DNA of 64,000 bases, taken from the NCBI RefSeq assembly GCF_001905905.1, contig NZ_LIVT01000003.1:124001-188000 (forward strand), read 5' to 3'. Origin of the DNA: Streptomyces sp. CB02366 (GTDB lineage Bacteria > Actinomycetota > Actinomycetes > Streptomycetales > Streptomycetaceae). Under the pieces are notes generated by a model that saw nothing but the letters and a program-made list of their open reading frames with translations, was not told the DNA's origin and did no database searches. Below, piece by piece: positions 25,085 to 32,402 of the stretch (within the stretch, counting starts at the first letter, position 1; the number at the start of each line of letters is the position of its first letter). The position numbers were made by a program, and so were the translations under genes.

Positions 25085-26827
25085 ATGCGGCTGCGCGCAC
25101 TGCTGGAGACCGACGCGCTGGGCCTCCGGCTGCTCGGCGGCGAGGACGAGCTGGACCGCACGGTCCGGGGCGTCATGACGACCGACCTGCGCGACCCCAG
25201 CCGCTACCTCTCCGGCGGCGAACTGGTGCTCACGGGCCTCGCCTGGCACCGGGGCGCCGCGGACTCCGAGCCGTTCGTCCGGATCCTCGCGGGCGCGGGG
25301 GTGGCCGGTCTCGCGGCCGGCGAGGCGGAGCTGGGGGACGTTCCCGCCGATCTGGTGGAGGCGTGCCGGCGCCACCGCCTCCCGCTCTTCGCGGTGCACG
25401 AGACGGTGGCCTTCGCGACGATCACCGAACACGTCGTACGCCAGGTGTCCGGCGAGCGGGCCGGGGACCTGGCGGCCGTGGTGGACCGGCACCGGCGGCT
25501 GATGACCTCGGGCCCGGCGGGCGGCGGCCCCGATGTGGTGCTGGACCTCCTCACCTCCGACCTGGACCTGCGGGCCTGGGTGCTGTCCCCCACCGGCCGC
25601 CAGGTCGCCGGGGCGGGCGCCCCGCTGCCGGGTCCGCTGGGCACGGCGCTGGCCGGCCACCACCTGGCCGCGACCCGTGCCGGCCGCCGGGCCCCGCACC
25701 GGGCGGCCGTCGCCGGTACGACGTATGCGCTCTTCCCGATCCGGAACACCGGCCGGGGCTCGGCGCCCGCCCGCGACGTACGGGAGTCGGTCCTCTCCGA
25801 CTGGCTGCTGGCGGTCGAGGCGGACGCCTCGGACTGGCCCGCCGCCCGCCTCGACCTGCTCCAGGGCGTCACCCAGCTGATCGCGGTCGAGCGGGACCGC
25901 CGCGACGCGGCCCGTGCCGTACGCCGCAGGCTCGCCCAGGAGGTGCTGGAGCTGGTCCAGGCGGGAGCCGCCCCCGCGGAGATCGCGGCCAGGCTGCGGG
26001 TCGCCGCGCCGGTCCTGCTGCCCGGCCTCGGCGCCGCCCCGCAGTGGCAGGTCGTGGTGGCCCGGGTGGACTGGAGCGCGGCGGGCGGGCCGGCCGCCGC
26101 GGGCGGCATCGCGAGCGGCCCGGTGGCGCAGGCGCTGCTGGAGGAGATCCTCGTCGACCCGGCGGTCGGCGGCCCCGACTCGGCCGACCGGATCGCCGTC
26201 GCCCACACGGGCGAGGAGGCCATCGCGCTGGTGCCGCTGCCCGCGCCCGCGGATCCGCCCTCGGACGCCGGGGAGGGCGCGGACGGGGCCGCGGCGGACG
26301 GCGCGGACGCCGAGGCGCTCCCCGGGGAGCCCGGACTCCACGCCGAGGCGCTGCTCGCCTCCGTGCGCGAACCGCTCTCGGCCGGACTGGGCGACGACGG
26401 GCGGCTGACACTCGGTGTCAGCGCGGCCGTGCACTCCGCCGAGGGGCTGCGCGGCGCGCTGGAGGAGGCCCGGCACGCGCGGCGGGTGGCCGCCGCCCGG
26501 CCCGGCCGGGTCTGCGCCGCCGGCCACCACGAACTGGCCTCGCACGTGCTGCTGCTGCCGTTCGTCCCCGACGACGTCCGGCGCGCCTTCACCGCCCGGC
26601 TGCTGGACCCGCTGCGCGACTACGACCGGCGCCACCGGGCGGAGCTGATCGAGACGCTGGAGGCCTTCCTGGACTGCGACGGGTCATGGACCCGCTGCGC
26701 GGCCCGGCTGCACCTGCACGTCAACACCCTGCGCTACCGCGTCGGACGAATCGAGCAGTTGACGGGGCGTGACCTTTCGCGCCTGGAGGACAAGCTCGAC
26801 TTCTTCCTCGCCCTGCGCATGAGCTGA
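25085..26827 (+). CDS. PucR-family regulator of purine catabolism
   Basis: A 580-residue regulator. The N-terminal PucR domain begins MRLRALLETDALGLRLLGG and contains TDLRDPSRYLSGGELVLTG; a GGDEF-like/CdaR middle part follows, and the C-terminal HTH_30 reads LETLEAFLDCDGSWTRCAAR then LHLHVNTLRYRVGRIEQLTG. It sits divergently from the xanthine dehydrogenase operon, the classic arrangement for control by purine availability. ATG at 25085 is used because the first domain residue coincides; longer readings run into the promoter. Whether it activates or represses is not visible. Confidence 0.9.
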   Translation: MRLRALLETDALGLRLLGGEDELDRTVRGVMTTDLRDPSRYLSGGELVLTGLAWHRGAADSEPFVRILAGAGVAGLAAGEAELGDVPADLVEACRRHRLPLFAVHETVAFATITEHVVRQVSGERAGDLAAVVDRHRRLMTSGPAGGGPDVVLDLLTSDLDLRAWVLSPTGRQVAGAGAPLPGPLGTALAGHHLAATRAGRRAPHRAAVAGTTYALFPIRNTGRGSAPARDVRESVLSDWLLAVEADASDWPAARLDLLQGVTQLIAVERDRRDAARAVRRRLAQEVLELVQAGAAPAEIAARLRVAAPVLLPGLGAAPQWQVVVARVDWSAAGGPAAAGGIASGPVAQALLEEILVDPAVGGPDSADRIAVAHTGEEAIALVPLPAPADPPSDAGEGADGAAADGADAEALPGEPGLHAEALLASVREPLSAGLGDDGRLTLGVSAAVHSAEGLRGALEEARHARRVAAARPGRVCAAGHHELASHVLLLPFVPDDVRRAFTARLLDPLRDYDRRHRAELIETLEAFLDCDGSWTRCAARLHLHVNTLRYRVGRIEQLTGRDLSRLEDKLDFFLALRMS

Positions 26828-26982
26828 CGCTCCGGCGGGGGACGGGGCCGCCGGGCCCGGAGCGCTCCCGCCGATTGTGAAATATTTCACCTGACATCGT
26901 CCGGACCCCTTGGCCCGGAGTGCCCATCCGTGCTGAGATGCGCCGTACCCAACAGCACGACGGCGCGCTCGGGGAGGGCAAT

Positions 26983-27780
26983 GTGGCGCATACCGCCATG
27001 TCTGGTTCCGGAACGACAGCAGATGACGATCCGCCGCTCCAGACCGCGGTATGGCGGCTGCGGTCCCGCGCCTGCTGGACGGACGCGGCCGCCCTCCTGG
27101 AGCACCACGCGAGCACCGACGCGGCGGCCGCCCTCCAGCGCACCGCGCTGCTGACCGAGCGGTGCCTGTACACGGGACAGGGCTGGACCGAGGCGGAGGA
27201 CGCCCTGCGGACGGCGGAGGCCGTCGCCCGCAGCGACGACGAACGGGGCTCGGCCGCCTCGGAGCGGGGTCATCTGGCGTACGCCTCCACCCTGTTGGCG
27301 GTACGGGACCGGGCCGACGAGGCGAGCGTGGCGCTCAGCCGGTCGGCGGCCCTGCTGGCCCCCGCGTCTCCGGCCCGTCCGCTGCTGGACTTCCGCCGCG
27401 GGCTGATCGCCCAGAACATCGCGGAGTCGCCGCAGTCGGCACGGGCCGCGTTCCGCCGGGCGCACGCCGGTGCGGCGGAGCAGGACGACGCGCTGCTGCT
27501 GTCGTCCACCTGGCGGCACCTGGCCGCCCTCGACCTGCGCGAGGGGGAGCTGGCCGCGGCCCGGCGGGGATTCGCCGAATCTCTGCGCATCCGCGAGGAG
27601 TTGGGGTTCCTGGTCGGTACGGCTCCGGCGCTGATCTCGCTCGCGGAGACGGCGGAGGAACCGGAGGCGGCCCGGCTGCGCGCCGAGGCCGGCCGGCTGT
27701 TCCGGCTGCTGGGCGGCGTGCCCACCTGGCTGGCCCCGTACCTGGGGCCGCCCGCGCCGCGCACGGGCGGGGCGGACTGA
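26983..27780 (+). CDS. TPR-like helical repeat protein of unknown function
   Basis: A 265-residue Ala/Leu/Arg-rich protein made of amphipathic helix pairs spaced like tetratricopeptide repeats, for example AALQRTALLTERCLYTGQG, then AEDALRTAEAVARSDDERGS and LAALDLREGELAAARRGFAE. The GTG at 26983 follows GGGGAGGG at good distance; a later ATG at 26998 is also possible. No enzyme motif, signal peptide or membrane segment. Downstream of pucR but with its own leader; function unknown, probably protein-protein interaction. Confidence 0.65.
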   Translation: MAHTAMSGSGTTADDDPPLQTAVWRLRSRACWTDAAALLEHHASTDAAAALQRTALLTERCLYTGQGWTEAEDALRTAEAVARSDDERGSAASERGHLAYASTLLAVRDRADEASVALSRSAALLAPASPARPLLDFRRGLIAQNIAESPQSARAAFRRAHAGAAEQDDALLLSSTWRHLAALDLREGELAAARRGFAESLRIREELGFLVGTAPALISLAETAEEPEAARLRAEAGRLFRLLGGVPTWLAPYLGPPAPRTGGAD

Positions 27781-27885
27781 CCCCTCGGAGCGCACCGGCT
27801 CCGGCACGGTCCCGTCGTTCGGGCGCGGGCCGGGTGGATACGGGCCGCGCATCCGCTCGACGGCGCGGGTGACGGAGTCGGGGGC

Positions 27886-27975
27886 GCGGCCTGTACGTAT
27901 GCGGCCTGTACGTGTGCGGCCCGTGCGGGCGCGACCTGTACGGGCATGACCCGTTGGAGTGCGGGCCGTCCGGGT
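27886..27975. repeat. 15-bp tandem repeat between convergent genes
   Basis: Units GCGGCCTGTACGTAT, GCGGCCTGTACGTGT, GCGGCCCGTGCGGGC and GCGACCTGTACGGGC run head to tail from 27886 to 27945, then decay over two more units. The 258-bp spacer between the TPR-like gene and the GntR gene holds no gene. Confidence 0.75.
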
Positions 27976-28038
27976 GAAAGGTGCGGGTGGGGGGGGTGAC
28001 CGGGGAGGCACGGACCTCCCGGTCCGGGGCTCCTTCCG

Positions 28039-28872
28039 TCAGCCCGCGGCGCCGGTGAAGTGCTCGCCGACCAGGGCCCGGACGACGGCCAGGTCCTGGG
28101 CGACGAGCGCGTCGAGCAGGGCGGTGTGCTCGGAGGCGTCCGCGAGCAGGTCGGCCCGGCGGGTGACGGGGCCCGAGACCGGCGGCCACTGGGCGCGCCG
28201 GTGCAGTTCCTCGGCGACGGCCACGAGCTGCCCGTTGCCCGACAGCGCGAGGACCGCGCTGTGGAAGGCCCGGTCCGACTCCGCGTAGGCGGCCAGGTCG
28301 CCCACGGCCGCCGCCGCGACCGTGGCGTCCGCCAGGGGGCGCAGGGCGCTCCAGCGGTGCGCCGGGACCGTACGGGCCAGGTCCAGCATCACCGGGACCT
28401 CGATCAGGGCCCGCACCTGGGCCAGCTCGGCCAGCTCGCGGGGGCCGCGTTCGCTGACCCGGAAGCCGCGGTTCGGCACGACCTCGACGGCGCCCTCGGC
28501 GGCCAGCTGCTGCATGGCCTCGCGCACGGGGGTCGCGGAGACCCCGAAGCGCGCGCCGAGCACGGGGGCGGAGTACACCCGGCCGGGCGCCAGCTCGCCG
28601 TCGACGAGAGCGGTGCGCAGGGCGTCCAGGATCTGTCCGCGCACGGAGTGCCGCCGCACGGCGCGCGGCGCGGTCGGCTCGCCGGGAAGGCTCTCACCGC
28701 GGGGGCGCCCGCTCCGGGCCCGCTCGGACGCCGGGGCGCGGCCGGGGCCCGGCGCCTGTGCCGGGACGCGCGCCCCGGCCTCCGTGCGTGGGAACACGCC
28801 GGGGGCGTACGCCGGACGTGCGCCGTCGTGCGCGCTGCCCTGCTCCACCCGGACCTCCTCCGCCCGCCGCAT
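28039..28872 (-). CDS. GntR-family (FadR/FCD) transcriptional regulator
   Basis: A 277-residue regulator. A disordered, Arg/Pro-rich N-terminal extension of about 75 residues precedes the winged helix (RGQILDALRTALVDGELAPG, APVLGARFGVSATPVREAMQ); the C-terminal FCD domain (DRAFHSAVLALSGNGQLVAV, ASEHTALLDALVAQDLAVVR) carries the metal-binding His positions. The ATG at 28870-28872 is preferred to one at 28968, because the latter would place the iron box at 28947-28965 inside coding sequence. Divergent from the FhuF-like gene. Effector unknown, often an acidic metabolite. Confidence 0.85.
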   Translation of the reverse strand: MRRAEEVRVEQGSAHDGARPAYAPGVFPRTEAGARVPAQAPGPGRAPASERARSGRPRGESLPGEPTAPRAVRRHSVRGQILDALRTALVDGELAPGRVYSAPVLGARFGVSATPVREAMQQLAAEGAVEVVPNRGFRVSERGPRELAELAQVRALIEVPVMLDLARTVPAHRWSALRPLADATVAAAAVGDLAAYAESDRAFHSAVLALSGNGQLVAVAEELHRRAQWPPVSGPVTRRADLLADASEHTALLDALVAQDLAVVRALVGEHFTGAAG

Positions 28873-28946
28873 GCCGGCTCGCGTGGGCCGGACCTCCTGT
28901 GCACGATAGAGGGAGAAGGTCGCGGTTCCCGCATCGACGAGATCGG

Positions 28947-28965
28947 ATAAGGTAAGCCTTACCTG
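28947..28965 (+). promoter_or_regulatory. Iron box (DmdR/IdeR operator)
   Basis: ATAAGGTAAGCCTTACCTG contains the perfect odd palindrome AGGTAAG-C-CTTACCT (28950-28964). On the complementary strand it agrees with the IdeR/DmdR consensus TTAGGTTAGGCTAACCTAA at 14 of 19 positions. It lies 30 bp ahead of the FhuF-like start, where it would cover the promoter, so iron-loaded DmdR should repress that gene. Confidence 0.88.
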
Positions 28966-28994
28966 CAACCGATCCCGATTCGGTGGTCCCCTGC

Positions 28995-29843
28995 ATGCCC
29001 CTCTCCCCGCCGCTCATCGACGCCGCGACGTCACCCGCGGCCGCCGCGTACGCCCGCCTGAGCGAGGTGTTCCCCGGTCTGCGGATCGACGTGCTCGACG
29101 GCGACGCCGACGCCCCGTCCGGCGCGGACTGGGTCGGCGCGGCGGAGCTGGCGGCCGGCGGCGGCGCCGTGGACTCCTTCCTCGCCTGGGACGAGGCCCA
29201 GGTGCTGCGCGACTACGGGCAGCAGGCCCGTCCGGACGTGGTGGCCAGCTTCGGACTGCACCGGTACGCCTGGCCCGCCTGCCTGCTGGTGACGGTCCCG
29301 TGGTTCCTTCAGCGCCGGGTGCCCCGCGTCCCGGTCGGGGCCGTGTCCTTCCAGCGGGCGCTGGGGCGGCTGGCCGTGCGGGCGGGGGAGTTCGCCTGCC
29401 TGCCGGACGACCCGGCCGCCGCGCTGCCCGGGGCCCGGGTCGTCCCGGACGAGGCGGCGCTGCGGGCCGAGGTCCTGGACTCCCTGGCCGAGCACCTCGG
29501 TCCGGTGCTGGAGGGCTTCGGACCGCGCATGCGGCGCGGGAAGCGGGCCCTGTGGGGGATGGCGACGGACGAGATCGTCGAGGGCCTCTGGTACATCGCG
29601 CACCTGCTGAGCGAGGAGCGCCGCGCGATGGCCGAACTGGAGCTGCTGCTCCCCGGCGCGACCAAGCCGTACGCCGGCGGCGCGGGCTTCCGGGAGCTGA
29701 CCGGGCCCGAGGGGCAGTCCCTGCCGACCCGGGACCGGGCGAGCTGCTGCCTGTTCTACACGCTGCGGCCCGATGACACCTGCGTCACCTGCCCGCGTAC
29801 CTGCGACGCGGACCGGGTGCGGAAGCTCGCCGCGGCTTCCTGA
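28995..29843 (+). CDS. FhuF-like ferric-siderophore reductase ([2Fe-2S])
   Basis: A 282-residue protein whose C-terminus carries CCLFYTLRPDDTCVTC: Cys251-Cys252-x10-Cys263-x2-Cys266, exactly the unusual CC-x10-C-x2-C cluster motif of FhuF. The body (FGLHRYAWPACLLVTVPWFL, GKRALWGMATDEIVEGLWYI) fits the IucA/FhuF-type reductase fold. Such proteins reduce Fe(III)-siderophores in the cytosol to release iron. The iron box just upstream fits perfectly. The ATG at 28995 is used; a GTG 12 bases earlier is possible. No siderophore biosynthesis or ABC uptake genes are in the window. Confidence 0.88.
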   Translation: MPLSPPLIDAATSPAAAAYARLSEVFPGLRIDVLDGDADAPSGADWVGAAELAAGGGAVDSFLAWDEAQVLRDYGQQARPDVVASFGLHRYAWPACLLVTVPWFLQRRVPRVPVGAVSFQRALGRLAVRAGEFACLPDDPAAALPGARVVPDEAALRAEVLDSLAEHLGPVLEGFGPRMRRGKRALWGMATDEIVEGLWYIAHLLSEERRAMAELELLLPGATKPYAGGAGFRELTGPEGQSLPTRDRASCCLFYTLRPDDTCVTCPRTCDADRVRKLAAAS

Positions 29844-30035
29844 TCCACACCGCCCTTCCGGAGGACGGGAAATCGAACGCGACTCTGTCCGATCGGCCGG
29901 GCGTTCGAGAAATTTCCACCCATCGATAGCACCTCCCACCCCCATGGCGTGCTCTTGTCCCGAAACCACCGGAGCGGCACGGTAATTCCGTCACGATGGC
30001 GCACGAAACGCCCTACGTGACGCAAGGGACCGCGC

Positions 30036-31139
30036 ATGAGACTGACCGACATATCGCTTGACTGGCTGCTTCCGGGCGCCGTACTGCTCGTGGGAGTCAT
30101 GGCGGCGGTGACGGTGGTCGCACGCGGCAAGCGTGCCGCCGGCAAGGCCGCGGCGGCCGACGACTCCTGGGAACGCAGCGAGGAACGCCGCAGACGCAAG
30201 GAGGCGCTGTACGCCACCGCCTCGTACGTCCTGCTGTTCTGCTGCGCGGCGGTCGCCGCCGCGCTCTCCTTCCACGGGCTCGTGGGCTTCGGCCGGCAGA
30301 ACCTGAACCTCAGCGGCGGCTGGGAGTACCTGGTCCCGTTCGGACTGGACGGGGCCGCGATGTTCTGTTCCGTGCTGGCCGTACGGGAGGCGAGCCACGG
30401 AGACGCGGCGCTCGGCTCCCGGCTGCTGGTGTGGACGTTCGCCGGGGCCGCCGCCTGGTTCAACTGGGTGCACGCGCCCCGGGGCATGGACCACGCGGGC
30501 GCGCCGCACTTCTTCGCGGGGATGTCCCTCTCGGCCGCGGTGCTCTTCGACCGCGCCCTGAAGCAGACCCGCCGTGCGGCGCTGCGCGAACAGGGCCTGG
30601 TGCCCCGTCCGTTGCCGCAGATCCGGATCGTCCGCTGGCTGCGGGCCCCCCGGGAGACCTTCGGCGCCTGGTCGCTGATGCTCCTGGAGGGCGTCCGCAC
30701 CCTGGACGAGGCGGTGGACGAGGTGCGGGAGGACCGCAAGGAGCAGGAGCAGACCCGGGTGCGCCGCCGGGAACAGGCCAAGCTGGACCGGGCCCGCATC
30801 AAGGCCCTGAACCGGCAGAACCGGGCCTGGGGGCGCGGTGTCCGGGGCGGGCACCAGGTGGACGCGCCCGCCCTCGCCCCGTCGTCGGCGGGCTCCGCGC
30901 CGGCCGTCACGGAGCCCGCCATAGCGGAGCCGGGTCAGCTGCCCCTGCGACCCCGGCCATCCCTGCAAGCCGTCGGCCCGAAGCAGGCGGACGGCCCGGG
31001 TTCGAAGAGCCTGGACGCCCCCGACCGGGGAAGTGACCCGCGGACCGTCGACCTCACCGCGGAGGACGACACCCAGACACTTCCCCGGCTGGACTCCCTG
31101 GAACAGAAACTCAAGGATCTGGAGCAGCAGTTCGGCTGA
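30036..31139 (+). CDS. DUF2637 membrane protein (SpdB-like)
   Basis: A 367-residue protein with four N-terminal membrane segments (LLPGAVLLVGVMAAVTVVA, ATASYVLLFCCAAVAAALSF, then WEYLVPFGLDGAAMFCSVLA and LVWTFAGAAAWFNWVHAPRG). A charged coiled region follows (about 215-260, EQEQTRVRRREQAKLDRARI) and then a Pro/Ala-rich tail ending in a short coiled coil. DUF2637 occurs in conjugative-element spread proteins and also as chromosomal copies in Streptomyces; no other plasmid gene is near, so this is read as a chromosomal copy. It converges on an RsbW-like kinase gene 24 bp away. Confidence 0.8.
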   Translation: MRLTDISLDWLLPGAVLLVGVMAAVTVVARGKRAAGKAAAADDSWERSEERRRRKEALYATASYVLLFCCAAVAAALSFHGLVGFGRQNLNLSGGWEYLVPFGLDGAAMFCSVLAVREASHGDAALGSRLLVWTFAGAAAWFNWVHAPRGMDHAGAPHFFAGMSLSAAVLFDRALKQTRRAALREQGLVPRPLPQIRIVRWLRAPRETFGAWSLMLLEGVRTLDEAVDEVREDRKEQEQTRVRRREQAKLDRARIKALNRQNRAWGRGVRGGHQVDAPALAPSSAGSAPAVTEPAIAEPGQLPLRPRPSLQAVGPKQADGPGSKSLDAPDRGSDPRTVDLTAEDDTQTLPRLDSLEQKLKDLEQQFG

Positions 31140-31150
31140 TCCCCTCGTGC

Positions 31151-31178
31151 GGCGGAGGGCCCCTCAGGGCCTTCCGCC
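31151..31178. terminator. Shared terminator between DUF2637 and kinase genes
   Basis: A 12-bp stem (GGCGGAGGGCCC / GGGCCTTCCGCC, one G-U on the RNA) with a CTCA loop overlaps the last codons of the minus-strand gene ending at 31164. Confidence 0.7.
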
Positions 31179-31628
31179 GTGCAGTTCGAACCAGACGACC
31201 TTGCCCAGGGCCTGCGCTTCCACCCCCCAGGCGTCGGCCAGGCTCCGGACCAGGAGCAGTCCCCTGCCGTGCGTACCGTCGTCGGCGTTCGGTACGTACG
31301 GAGCGGGCAGGTCCTCGGACGCGAAGTCCTGTACCTCGACGCGGAGGCGGGCGGGCGTCGCCGTGGCGGTGACCACGGCCCCGTGCCTCGTGTGGATGAG
31401 GGCGTTGGTCACCAGTTCGCTCACCAGCAGTTCCGCCGCCTCGGTCTGCTCCCGCCCGGAGCGGTGCTCCAGGAACTCCCGCAGCTCCCGGCGGACTTCC
31501 CCCACCGCGGACCGGTCGGCGTGGCCGACCCTTCGGCGCATCCGGGCCGGCTGCGGCGCATCGCCCGGTCTGCGCCCCCGGGGGCCGCGCACCTCGACGA
31601 CCCCGGCCCTCTTCTGACGCTTCGTCAT
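31164..31628 (-). CDS. RsbW-like ATP-binding regulatory kinase
   Basis: A 154-residue HATPase_c_2 protein. The N box is EAAELLVSELVTNALIHTRH and the G1-type box is DDGTHGRGLLLVRSLADAWG, with VEVQDFASEDLP between them. These proteins in Streptomyces act as anti-sigma factors or serve BldB/WhiB-linked signalling by phosphorylating an antagonist. Neither a sigma factor nor an anti-anti-sigma gene is adjacent, so it is an orphan. Start ATG at 31626-31628; one five codons longer is possible. Confidence 0.85.
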   Translation of the reverse strand: MTKRQKRAGVVEVRGPRGRRPGDAPQPARMRRRVGHADRSAVGEVRRELREFLEHRSGREQTEAAELLVSELVTNALIHTRHGAVVTATATPARLRVEVQDFASEDLPAPYVPNADDGTHGRGLLLVRSLADAWGVEAQALGKVVWFELHGGRP

Positions 31629-31883
31629 TTCCCCCGCCCGCACAGTCGCCTACCCCCTCCGGTCCGGCCGTCCGTCGAACAGCCTCACGGGATGCATGCC
31701 CCTGTACGCACACGGTCACGCTTGGCGGCGGGCCGATACGCGCACGGCCGGAAGCGGCGAGGGGCGCACAGAACATCCCACCCGCGCACGTCATCACCAC
31801 ATAGGCGCAGCCGAGGTCGACATCCTGCGAACACGCGCAAGTCGGCGTTGACCGTGCGCCGTCCACGCGCACCATCATGGGGC

Positions 31884-32318
31884 ATGCGCACCCTCCCGCG
31901 GATCTCCCGGCTCGGCGGCTCGGCCGCCCTCCTCTCCCTCCTCATCGCCTCGGGTCCGGTCACGGCCCAGGCGGCCGGCCCCACCACGGCCCCGGCCGCC
32001 TCCCACTCCGCGTCCGCGTTCCGGGCGGCGGCGGTCGGGAGCATCTGCCTCTCCGCCCTCCCCTCCCAGGCGCACGACACCCTGGACCTGATCGAGCGGG
32101 GCGGGCCCTTCCCGTACGAGCAGGACGGCGCCGTCTTCCAGAACCGCGAGGGCCTGCTCCCCGACCGGTCCACCGGCTACTACCACGAGTACACCGTGGT
32201 CACACCCGGCTCCGAGACCCGCGGCGCCCGCCGGATCGTCACCGGCGAGCGGAACGAGGAGGACTACTACACCGCCGACCACTACGCGTCCTTCGACCTG
32301 GTCGACCACGGCTGCTGA
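31884..32318 (+). CDS. Secreted guanyl-specific ribonuclease (RNase Sa family)
   Basis: A 144-residue precursor. The signal peptide runs to about residue 30 (ALLSLLIASGPVTAQAAG). The mature enzyme is near-identical in pattern to RNase Sa: ICLSALPSQAHDTLDLI, GPFPYEQDGAVFQNREG, then the catalytic Glu102 in YYHEYTV, Arg117 in TRGARRIVTG and His133 in TADHYASF. Cys55 and Cys144 form the single disulfide. It cleaves RNA after G outside the cell. No barstar-type inhibitor gene is next to it, as is usual for RNase Sa. Confidence 0.95.
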   Translation: MRTLPRISRLGGSAALLSLLIASGPVTAQAAGPTTAPAASHSASAFRAAAVGSICLSALPSQAHDTLDLIERGGPFPYEQDGAVFQNREGLLPDRSTGYYHEYTVVTPGSETRGARRIVTGERNEEDYYTADHYASFDLVDHGC

Positions 32319-32335
32319 CCCCGCGCCGAACCTCC

Positions 32336-32362
32336 CGCCGGGGCCGACGGCCGGCCCCGGCG
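32336..32362. terminator. Hairpin between RNase and PoxB-type genes
   Basis: An 11-bp stem (CGCCGGGGCCG / CGGCCCCGGCG) with a 5-nt loop lies 17 bp after the RNase stop. A degenerate CCGGCC/CCGGTT hexamer run (32379-32404) follows up to the converging gene end. Confidence 0.8.
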
Positions 32363-32402
32363 GCCCCGGCGGCACCGGCCCCGGCCCCGGTTCCGGTTCC
32401 GG

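Noticed and set aside
28873..28968. Upstream start extension of the GntR gene to 28968
   Set aside because: Would include the iron box in coding sequence and adds no recognisable domain; ATG at 28872 used instead.
30036..31139. DUF2637 gene as sign of an integrated conjugative element
   Set aside because: No integrase, replication, tra or att-like sequence nearby; chromosomal copies are common.
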